Shown one piece after another: positions 8,760-15,425 of a stretch of 64,000 bases of DNA. Every line of letters starts with the position of its first letter. The first letter of the stretch is position 1. The notes below the pieces were generated by a model that searched no databases, was not told the origin of the DNA, and worked only from the letters and a program-made list of their open reading frames with translations. Position numbers and translations under genes: made by a program. The DNA is from Spirochaeta isovalerica (GTDB lineage: Bacteria; Spirochaetota; Spirochaetia; DSM-2461), in assembly GCF_014207565.1 (NCBI RefSeq), contig NZ_JACHGJ010000001.1, positions 620,001 to 684,000 on the forward strand, read 5' to 3'.

Positions 8760-8860
8760 GGTAAAGAGTTTCACCTGGAGTGGTGAATGGGAAAGGTATA
8801 AGTGACTTGTTGGCCCTGGCGGGAACCAGAATTCTACTACATCCCTTTCCGTCTCTTTCC
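8760..8860 (+). promoter_or_regulatory. Structured RNA leader (three-way junction), type not recognised
   Basis: The 5-prime leader of the twin small-protein genes folds by eye into a compact three-way junction. P1 pairs GGtAAAGAG (8760-8768, one bulge) with CTCTTTCC (8853-8860). P2 is a perfect hairpin TTCACC/GGTGAA (8770-8775/8782-8787) with a six-base loop. P3 pairs GGAAAGG (8790-8796) with CCTTTCC (8844-8850) and carries an apical CTGG/CCAG hairpin (8816-8819/8826-8829). Junction linkers are only 1-2 nt. The AGGAG ribosome-binding site begins 4 nt after P1, so folding could control translation. I compared it from memory with TPP, SAM, cobalamin, lysine, c-di-GMP, guanidine, ZTP, fluoride and purine riboswitches and saw no match. 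It could be a new cis-regulatory element or a protein-binding leader. Confidence 0.55.
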
Positions 8861-8874
8861 ATTAGGAGAACACT

Positions 8875-9078
8875 ATGAGTTCAAAACTTTGGTTTGTTAC
8901 AGACGGAGCCAATTTAATCGCAGTTTTTGATGATCGCCATGATGCCGAAAGGGAACTCGAAAAATATGAAGACGATCCCGATTACGATTACTTTGATCAT
9001 TACGGAATAAGTATCGACGAACTTGATGACTACCCTGATGAATACGACTTCGCTCAGGAACAGGGCTTTATCAGATAG
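8875..9078 (+). CDS. Small acidic protein, paralogue A
   Basis: A 67-residue, strongly acidic soluble protein, unrecognised. It shares a frame of conserved positions with the next gene: an N-terminal MSxxLWF, then VFDD near residue 20, and a C-terminal DEYDxAxExGxI. This shows duplication. The ribosome-binding site AGGAG is at 8864-8868, directly after the structured leader. The shared Trp-Phe and Asp-Glu-Tyr-Asp motifs suggest a small folded domain, perhaps a binding module. Base composition does not stand out. Function unknown. Confidence 0.75.
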   Translation: MSSKLWFVTDGANLIAVFDDRHDAERELEKYEDDPDYDYFDHYGISIDELDDYPDEYDFAQEQGFIR

Positions 9079-9113
9079 CAGATAAAGATTTTCATTAGTT
9101 TAGGAGAAAACAA

Positions 9114-9317
9114 ATGTCTGAAAGATTATGGTTTCTCTCGCTTAACGACGAAATTGTAGGCGTCTTTGACGATTACGATATAGCCGTAGAAGAAAAAGAC
9201 TTCCTGCAGGAAGAAAACCATAAAGACGATGTGGTTCTGAGAAAAAAGTTCCTGAGAAAGTTGGAAAAATATACCGATGAATACGATATGGCCAGAGAAA
9301 GAGGCTATATCAAATAA
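9114..9317 (+). CDS. Small acidic protein, paralogue B
   Basis: A 67-residue protein of exactly the same length as its neighbour 35 bp upstream, and clearly related: MSERLWF, VFDDYDIAVEE and TDEYDMARERGYIK correspond to MSSKLWF, VFDDRHDAERE and PDEYDFAQEQGFIR. The middle section has diverged and is more basic (VVLRKKFLRKLEKY). A TTTAGGAG ribosome-binding site precedes it. A strong hairpin follows the stop, so the leader and both genes appear to form one short transcription unit. Function unknown. Confidence 0.75.
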   Translation: MSERLWFLSLNDEIVGVFDDYDIAVEEKDFLQEENHKDDVVLRKKFLRKLEKYTDEYDMARERGYIK

Positions 9318-9323
9318 AGATTC

Positions 9324-9354
9324 CATATGGAGCCGTAATTCACGGCTCCATATG
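9324..9354. terminator. Inverted repeat between convergent genes
   Basis: Perfect 13-bp arms (9324-9336 and 9342-9354) with a 5-nt loop. It lies between the end of the twin small-protein unit and the stop of the convergent gene. No strong U-run follows on the plus strand, so it may act as a bidirectional or weak terminator. Confidence 0.55.
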
Positions 9355-9358
9355 ATTG

Positions 9359-10363
9359 TTAAACAAGACCTAACAGGCTCAAAATGTACAATAGAGAGCC
9401 TATTCCAGTCAGTATCATTCCCGCATAAAAGAATTTGATGATCACTTTTGTCGAGAATGATTTCATCTCACTTCTATTGGAGATTTCTCTGTAATAATCG
9501 AGCATGGCACTGCGGTTTTTCACATATGTCCTGCATCCCGGGCTATCTGATATGTAATGCTGGGCATAAGGAAAACAAAGGACTTTTGACGGCTCCTCCT
9601 CCGCAAGCCCCGGGAACAGAGAATTGATTTCAACATTGATATCTTCCACAGGGATATCAAGAGACTGTTCAACTTCAGAGGGATCAAAAATAACAGCAAA
9701 GGGATTATCATCATTATCAGAAAGATTTTTAATATGAGCGATGGAAGTGTTTCCCATCAGCCATAAAGGCTGATCGAGTTTTCTAAGTTTTCCCCGCTTG
9801 ATTGATCCTTTAGCTTTTATTTGCCGCCCGGTCTTTTTTTCGATAAAATCCAGATGAATCTCGCCTCTGGAACTGGTTGTTATATAGGATTTTTCGCAAT
9901 TTGGCGCTTCGATTCCCGATCTGGGCATGGCTATAAGCGTATTGCTGAGCACGTCGAGAAAGATCCAGGAAATTAAGCCGGTTTCTTTATCCTCAGCGAT
10001 GAGATAACACTCAAGTCTGGCCCCCCAGAAGGTAGTGGCCCTTGTGTTGAATATACCAATTCCGAAATAATGCTCCGGTTCCTCGTCGGCGAAAATCCTG
10101 CTTTTTTTTAGTTCATATCGCGCAGGAAGAAGAGATCTGGCTTTTTCAACGTCTTTTAGCTTATAAAAAAGAAAAAAGCTGTAGGGTTCAATAACAAATC
10201 CAATATAGGGATTTTGTTTTGATGTTTTGAGTAAAACCCTCTTGAAAAGGGATTTAGGCAGTAATTTGCGGAACTTCTGAAAGAAAAAAAGAAGACTCAC
10301 TTCTTCGGGATCAATGAGATTTTCCACATTTTCAATAAATTTTTTATCGTCGATATTTTCCAT
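9359..10363 (-). CDS. Unknown protein with possible acetoacetate-decarboxylase-like fold and C-terminal membrane helix
   Basis: A 334-residue protein. The middle (about residues 55-240) reads like the acetoacetate-decarboxylase/DUF2071 beta-fold: a segment equivalent to 'v..a.alLP..ye' (KDVEKARSLLPARYELKKSRIF), then a GIGIFN strand and ARLECYLIAEDKETG. The Lys that forms the Schiff base in true acetoacetate decarboxylases cannot be located with confidence, so enzymatic activity is doubtful. One hydrophobic helix lies at the C-terminus (about 312-333), making it a tail-anchored membrane protein. It starts 58 bp after phosphofructokinase on the same strand and may be co-transcribed. The family call is tentative. 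Confidence 0.6.
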   Translation of the reverse strand: MENIDDKKFIENVENLIDPEEVSLLFFFQKFRKLLPKSLFKRVLLKTSKQNPYIGFVIEPYSFFLFYKLKDVEKARSLLPARYELKKSRIFADEEPEHYFGIGIFNTRATTFWGARLECYLIAEDKETGLISWIFLDVLSNTLIAMPRSGIEAPNCEKSYITTSSRGEIHLDFIEKKTGRQIKAKGSIKRGKLRKLDQPLWLMGNTSIAHIKNLSDNDDNPFAVIFDPSEVEQSLDIPVEDINVEINSLFPGLAEEEPSKVLCFPYAQHYISDSPGCRTYVKNRSAMLDYYREISNRSEMKSFSTKVIIKFFYAGMILTGIGSLLYILSLLGLV

Positions 10364-10420
10364 AGATGAAAAGTTTCGATGATGCCAAATGATCCGTCAA
10401 GTACTTTTATTCCTCAGTCA

Positions 10421-11722
10421 TTAATCATGCATTCTGGCCGGCTGTCTTGTCGATTCTATCACATCTCTCCACAGGCTGCCTTCCGGATCGACGCAGTTCT
10501 TTTTTGATACGGCCATATCGATCGGAACATGTACGAAGGCATTATTCCATTGGGAAATCAGCATGCCGGTACGTCCCGACATTGCGGCATGAACAGCATT
10601 GGCTCCGAGGCGGGCGCAGTAGAGCGAATCGACTGGATTCGCCGCAGAAGCACGTATCATATAACCGGGGTCAATATATTTAAGAGATGATTCCCTTCCG
10701 ATTTTTTTAAAATGAGCTGTTATTTTCTCTTTCAGAAAAAGACCGATATCAGCCAGTCTCTTGTTTCCCGATTCATCGGTTTCACCGGAAGCTTCGAGGA
10801 GGTTCTGACCGGCGCCTTCCGCCACCACAATCACCGCATGATGTCTGGCGTCAAGCCTCTCTTCGAGTTTTTTTAAAAGCCCGTTTTCTCCTTCGAGCGA
10901 GAATTCCGCTTCAGGGATGAGACAGAAATTCACTTCGCTGGTTGCCAGAGAAGTATGAGCAGCGATAAACCCCGATTCCCGTCCCATCAGCTTCACGAGA
11001 CCTACACCGTCGATCGCTGATTTGGCTTCCGTATGAGCTGTATTCACCGCTTCAACGGCCCGTTCCACTGCCGTATCAAATCCGAAGGATTTATGTATGA
11101 AACTCAAATCGTTATCAATCGTTTTAGGCACACCGATAACCGCGATATTCAGGTTTCGCTTCTTTATTTCTTTTGTAATGGCCAAAGCACCGCGCTGAGT
11201 ACCGTCCCCGCCGATGGTAAACAGAATGTTAAGATTCATTCTTTCCATAGCGTCTACAATCCTCACGGTATCGGATCCTCCCCGGGAAGAGCCGAGGATT
11301 GACCCACCCATATTGTGTATGTGATCGACAATATAGGGATTCAGTTCTTTAACGGGAAGGTTGTATTCCGGAAGAAACCCTTTATATCCCATTCTCACAC
11401 CTGTAATTCTCTGAACTCCATAGCGGTACCACAGAGTTCTCACGACAGCCCGAATGACATCGTTAAGCCCCGGACACAGTCCCCCGCAGGTGACAATACC
11501 GGCATGAACATGGTTTGGATTGAAATAGATCATTTCCCGCGGACCGGCTTTTTCCAGCAGACTATCGGTATTCTGTTCCTTTAGTGTGTTTGAAGGCAGG
11601 ATAAATTCGTCATCGCTGACGAATCTCGCTCCGCCTTTATCTTTTTCTACAGAATAGGGAATTGGTGATTTAACAGTGTTTTTACCTAATTTGGTTATTG
11701 TGAAATCGATCTTCTGGTTCAT
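10421..11722 (-). CDS. pfkA: 6-phosphofructokinase (plant/trypanosome-like 'X' clade)
   Basis: A 433-residue phosphofructokinase that phosphorylates fructose 6-phosphate in glycolysis. Visible motifs: CGGLCPGLNDVIR near the N-terminus (phosphate donor site), GGDGTQRGA and PKTIDND (substrate and catalytic Asp), LMGRESGFIA, and AEGAG near the C-terminal third. The residue corresponding to E. coli Gly104 is Gly (GGDGT), as in ATP-using enzymes. The residue corresponding to Gly124 is Lys (PKTIDND), as in PPi-using ones. This mix is known from plant and trypanosome ATP-dependent enzymes and treponemal homologues. ATP is the more likely donor, but annotation pipelines usually say PPi-dependent. The ribosome-binding site is GAGAGGG before the ATG at 11722. 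Confidence 0.9.
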   Translation of the reverse strand: MNQKIDFTITKLGKNTVKSPIPYSVEKDKGGARFVSDDEFILPSNTLKEQNTDSLLEKAGPREMIYFNPNHVHAGIVTCGGLCPGLNDVIRAVVRTLWYRYGVQRITGVRMGYKGFLPEYNLPVKELNPYIVDHIHNMGGSILGSSRGGSDTVRIVDAMERMNLNILFTIGGDGTQRGALAITKEIKKRNLNIAVIGVPKTIDNDLSFIHKSFGFDTAVERAVEAVNTAHTEAKSAIDGVGLVKLMGRESGFIAAHTSLATSEVNFCLIPEAEFSLEGENGLLKKLEERLDARHHAVIVVAEGAGQNLLEASGETDESGNKRLADIGLFLKEKITAHFKKIGRESSLKYIDPGYMIRASAANPVDSLYCARLGANAVHAAMSGRTGMLISQWNNAFVHVPIDMAVSKKNCVDPEGSLWRDVIESTRQPARMHD

Positions 11723-11870
11723 ACAGCCCTCTCATGGGATTTTTTGTTATCTTAATGATATTTGTTGTTTTATTCTACAAACAGCTGAGAAGTTTTTTTT
11801 CTTTTTAATCAAACCTCTCTATATTATCATTTATATAGAATTACCTAAAAATCTACAGGAACAGAATAAA

Positions 11871-13040
11871 ATGGCACAAAATTTCGAAGAAATCCTAGGA
11901 AAACTGGATAGTTATGTAGAGAGGATAGCCAATCTCAAAGATATCTTCCTGGCGAACCTCGTCATGCTCAGCGAAATTCCCGCTCCTACCTTTATGGAGG
12001 AGGAAAGACGGAATTTTATTCTAGAACGTTTTACCGATTATGAGTTGCAGAACTGTTCTGTCGATGAAAAATCAAATGCGCTAGCCGTTATTCCCGGAAA
12101 GACAGGAGAAGGTAACATACTTCTCTGCGCCCATATGGATACGGTCTTTCCCGAAAATACCGACACAACCGTTTCCATTCAGCCGAATCTCGTTTCCGGA
12201 CCGGGAGTAGCCGATAACGGAGCAGGATTGGCGGCTCTCGTTACTTTACCACTTATTTTGAAGGAACTCGATCTTCAATTCAATTCGAATATCATTCTTA
12301 TCGGGACTTCCAGAAGCCTTGGCAAAGGCGATCTGGAAGGACTGAGGTTTTTTCTCGATCATTCCCAGATGAGCATAAACAGCGGTATTTGTATCGAAGG
12401 AGTTCAGCTGGGAAGAATCAGCTATTCTTCCATTGGAATGCTCAGAGGCGAATTAACCTATAAAATCCCCGAAGAGTATGACTGGACCCGGTTCAACTCC
12501 GTGGGAGCCATAGTCAACATGACTGAAATGATCTCCCGCATACTCGAGATTCCCCTGCCCGGCCGCCCCAGGACGAGCATCAACCTGGGATCGGTCGAAG
12601 CCGGAAGTTCCTACAACATGCAGGCGATGAAGGCAAAACTGAAATTTGAAATCAGAAGCGAAGCGGAGGAAATGGTAGAATCTCTGGCTGAAGAAATCGG
12701 AAACCTCGCTGATGAGATGTCTTCCAAAACGGATTCGGAAGTGACCTTCCGTGAAGTGGCCAGGAGAAAACCGGGGGGCACTCTTTTTTCCCATCCGCTC
12801 AACTCCAGAAGCCGGGACATTCTCAATCATCTGGGTATTAAACCCCGATTCTCTCCCTCCACTTCGGAGCTGGCCGCTTTTATAGATAAAGAAATTCCCG
12901 CTATCACAATGGGAATAACAACGGGTGAAAATCTCGGTGAACTCGATGAGTCCATACAGATCGAGCCTTTGTACACAGGCCTCGCTCAACTGGTCGCATT
13001 AATCGAAGCTATTGATGGAGGTTACACCAATGCAAATTAA
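11871..13040 (+). CDS. M20-family peptidase-like protein lacking several metal ligands
   Basis: A 389-residue protein with the M20/PepT-like fold: LLCAHMDTVF (first ligand His and catalytic Asp), GVADNGAGLAAL (bridging Asp), a dimerisation-type lid domain in the middle, and a C-terminal return of the catalytic domain. The usual Glu-Glu pair expected after 'tvgEE.G' is replaced by TSRSLGKGDLEG, and the last His ligand expected in 'naHtpdE' is Leu in NLGELDE. With these missing, normal zinc-peptidase chemistry is unlikely. The start chosen is ATG at 11871, where homology begins; an in-frame start much further upstream has no support. The gpgS gene overlaps its end by 11 bp. It may be a pseudoenzyme or use another chemistry. 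Confidence 0.8.
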   Translation: MAQNFEEILGKLDSYVERIANLKDIFLANLVMLSEIPAPTFMEEERRNFILERFTDYELQNCSVDEKSNALAVIPGKTGEGNILLCAHMDTVFPENTDTTVSIQPNLVSGPGVADNGAGLAALVTLPLILKELDLQFNSNIILIGTSRSLGKGDLEGLRFFLDHSQMSINSGICIEGVQLGRISYSSIGMLRGELTYKIPEEYDWTRFNSVGAIVNMTEMISRILEIPLPGRPRTSINLGSVEAGSSYNMQAMKAKLKFEIRSEAEEMVESLAEEIGNLADEMSSKTDSEVTFREVARRKPGGTLFSHPLNSRSRDILNHLGIKPRFSPSTSELAAFIDKEIPAITMGITTGENLGELDESIQIEPLYTGLAQLVALIEAIDGGYTNAN

Positions 13041-14004
13041 TGACTGGCTTAAAAATAACACGTTCCATCATTCCCAGTTCTCCAATATAAAAGAACTGGT
13101 TGAACTGAAAGAAGCTCAGAAACTATCCATTTCTCTCTGCATACCCACTCTCAATGAAGAAAAAACAATCGGAAAGGAGATCGTACTTTTCAAATCGGAA
13201 CTCATGGAACGCTTTCCCCTTCTCGATGAAATCGCCGTTATCGATTCGGGCTCTGAAGACCGGACTCTTGAAGTGGCATCAGCCTTCGGAGCAGACACAT
13301 ATCTCGCATCTGAGATTCTCCCCGGACTGGATGATAAAAAAGGCAAAGGTGAAAACCTATGGAAGGCCATATATCAACTGAAAGGCGATATCATAGTTTA
13401 CATAGACGCTGATATCAAAAACATACACCCCAGATTCGTATACGGACTTGTAGCCCCTCTTCTTCTTAAGCCCGAAGTTCATTATGTAAAAGCTTTTTAC
13501 GATCGTCCGCTGGCTTTTTCCGGCAGCATTCGTCCATCGGGAGGCGGCCGCGTTACGGAGATTCTGACAAGGCCGCTTTTCTCGTTGTTTTTTCCGGACC
13601 TGACGGCAATCATCCAGCCGCTATCGGGAGAGTATGCCGTCAGGCGTGAAGTGATAGAGAAGATTCCTTTCCCCATCGGTTACGGCGTTGAGACATCTCA
13701 TCTCATTGATATATATGAAGAATATGGATTAGCTGCTTTCGCCCAGACAGACCTGGATCAGCGGGTACACCGGAACCAGACAACTAGGGCTTTGGGGAAA
13801 ATGTCCTTCGGCATTCTTCAAACCTTTCTCCAGAGACTCAAGAAAAAACACGACATTGAAAATCTTCCCGAACTGAATACCGTTTTCAGACAATTTCAGG
13901 TAAGGGATGAAACTTTTGAAACAATCGAGTACAATATCAAGGAATACGAAAGGCCTCCTATGATTACCATCAAAGAATACCAGGACAAGTTCGGCCGGTC
14001 GTAA
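13030..14004 (+). CDS. gpgS: Glucosyl-3-phosphoglycerate synthase (GT81)
   Basis: A 324-residue GT-A enzyme that transfers glucose from a nucleotide sugar to 3-phosphoglycerate, the first step to glucosylglycerate, a compatible solute. Diagnostic pieces: SLCIPTLNEEKTIG at the N-terminus, VYIDADIKN with the metal-binding DxD, and PSGGGRVTEILTRPLFSLFFP followed by IIQPLSGEYAVRR and GYGVETSHLID, all hallmarks of GpgS/GT81. The ATG at 13030 is preferred because GGAGG lies 8 bp upstream (13017-13021). It overlaps the M20-like gene by 11 bp, so translation is coupled. No matching phosphatase (GpgP) is in the window. Osmotic or nitrogen stress is the usual setting for the pathway. Confidence 0.85.
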   Translation: MQINDWLKNNTFHHSQFSNIKELVELKEAQKLSISLCIPTLNEEKTIGKEIVLFKSELMERFPLLDEIAVIDSGSEDRTLEVASAFGADTYLASEILPGLDDKKGKGENLWKAIYQLKGDIIVYIDADIKNIHPRFVYGLVAPLLLKPEVHYVKAFYDRPLAFSGSIRPSGGGRVTEILTRPLFSLFFPDLTAIIQPLSGEYAVRREVIEKIPFPIGYGVETSHLIDIYEEYGLAAFAQTDLDQRVHRNQTTRALGKMSFGILQTFLQRLKKKHDIENLPELNTVFRQFQVRDETFETIEYNIKEYERPPMITIKEYQDKFGRS

Positions 14005-14032
14005 CTACTAATAATCGGAGAATTTTTTTATA

Positions 14033-14854
14033 ATGGAAAAAAGGGCTTTCCCCGTCATTCTCAAAAACATCAGCTTTTCCTATGAAGAAGGAAAACCGCT
14101 ATTCAAAGATATGTCTCTTGATTTGCCTCAAGGTGTTGTCTCTCTTGTGGGGCAGAACGGTACCGGCAAATCGACATTGCTCCTTCTTGCCGGGGGAAGA
14201 CTTCTCCCGGAAAAGGGAACCGTGGAAATTCTCGGCAGGAACAGCAGCGAACTTGCCAGCGAGGAAGAGCGGAACAGTCTGGTTTCTTTCATATATCAGA
14301 ATATGGAATTTGAGACTGAGGAAACAATCGGCCAACTTCTCTCCACAATCTATGAAGGCGGATTTCACAAAAAGAAGGATCCGTCACTGCTGAAAACAAT
14401 CATAGATGTGCTGGAGCTTGGAAGTCTGCTTGATAAAAGAACCGGAGAAATAAGCAAAGGCGAAATGCAGAGAACTGTTATCGCGTTCTCAATACTCTAT
14501 GGCTCATCAATAATCATGATGGACGAACCGGTTTTCGCCCTGGAAAATAACAGGAAAGAAGTCGTACTGGCTTATCTTAATGAATATGCGGCTCAATATG
14601 GTGTGACAATATACTATTCCATACATGAAATCGATCTGTCCAGGAAGTATTCCACATCCGCGCTCCTTTTTACTAAAGAAGGACAGATTCTTTCTGGTCC
14701 GACAAGGGAAATCATGTCGAAAGAGAACCTTGAAAAAGCTTATCAGGTTCCGATGGATATGCTATACCAGAGAGAGAATCTTTACCGGAGCCATCTCTTG
14801 GAAGATGGCCTCCCAAAGGGATTATCCGGTATCAATACAAAAGTTATCGAGTAG
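14033..14854 (+). CDS. ABC transporter ATP-binding protein
   Basis: A 273-residue ATPase with Walker A GQNGTGKST (about residue 40), a Q-loop in SFIYQN, a signature SKGEMQR in place of LSGGQ, Walker B IIMMDEP, and a switch His in YYSIHEID. The altered signature is unusual but retains S-x-G. No permease lies next to it, so its partner is elsewhere or it acts in another way. It follows gpgS by 28 bp and may share its transcript. It ends 3 bp before the convergent DivIC-like gene. Substrate unknown. Confidence 0.85.
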   Translation: MEKRAFPVILKNISFSYEEGKPLFKDMSLDLPQGVVSLVGQNGTGKSTLLLLAGGRLLPEKGTVEILGRNSSELASEEERNSLVSFIYQNMEFETEETIGQLLSTIYEGGFHKKKDPSLLKTIIDVLELGSLLDKRTGEISKGEMQRTVIAFSILYGSSIIMMDEPVFALENNRKEVVLAYLNEYAAQYGVTIYYSIHEIDLSRKYSTSALLFTKEGQILSGPTREIMSKENLEKAYQVPMDMLYQRENLYRSHLLEDGLPKGLSGINTKVIE

Positions 14855-14857
14855 ATT

Positions 14858-15304
14858 TCAAGCTCTGCTTCTGTTAACAGACATATTGAAAACGATTCCT
14901 GTTATCATGGCGATAAGAACTCCCGCCAGGCTTAGCAGACGGAAAGAGCGTTCATCAACATCCATTCTGTATTCCCTTTTTACAACGAATCCCGGTCTGT
15001 ATTCATCTGCACCGGGATTCCATCTATCTATATGAACAAGATGATCGTTTTCCTCGTAGTAACCTAAAGCTCGAGCTTTTACTTTAATGAGTTCGTTATC
15101 CGAAGAGAGCGCATCAAAATCAACTGTCAATTCTCTGTTGATTTCCCGTATTTCTTCCAGGTTTTCTGTTAAGAGCTTTTTGTAGGATTCGGCCCGTACC
15201 ATAGCCGACAGTCCCGTATCTCCTCCGGCAAAAACAAGCAAGCTGTAAACGACCAGTCCGGCCAGTAAAGAATAAAGTAAAATTGACCATTTCATATGTT
15301 TCAT
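14858..15304 (-). CDS. FtsB/DivIC-like septum formation initiator protein
   Basis: A 148-residue protein with one N-terminal membrane helix (about 8-26), then a coiled coil (KKLLTENLEEIREINREL). The conserved end of the family, ELIKVKARALGYYEENDHLVHI, matches the 'A R.LGy...gE..v' of FtsB/DivIC, which links divisome proteins in the periplasm. It has an extra segment and a second hydrophobic helix near the C-terminus (about 122-142), which classical FtsB (about 100 residues) lacks. Start ATG at 15304; an ATG three codons on is an alternative. It is convergent with the ABC gene. Confidence 0.8.
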   Translation of the reverse strand: MKHMKWSILLYSLLAGLVVYSLLVFAGGDTGLSAMVRAESYKKLLTENLEEIREINRELTVDFDALSSDNELIKVKARALGYYEENDHLVHIDRWNPGADEYRPGFVVKREYRMDVDERSFRLLSLAGVLIAMITGIVFNMSVNRSRA

Positions 15305-15425
15305 TTACGGTAACTATTCAACTTTCCTGAACACTTTCATTTTGTTTAAAAATTTCGCTTCTATTGTCCGATAATCAATAAGATGTTAAATTATAATTAC
15401 GTTTGGATAAGATTCAGGAGCGTTT

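Noticed and set aside
8760-8860. A tRNA or tRNA-like gene in the twin-protein leader
   Set aside because: Stem lengths and loop sequences do not form a cloverleaf or T-loop, and the ribosome-binding site follows directly.
11676-11870. N-terminal extension of the M20-like gene
   Set aside because: It runs into the divergent phosphofructokinase gene; homology starts at 11871, so the extension is probably untranslated.
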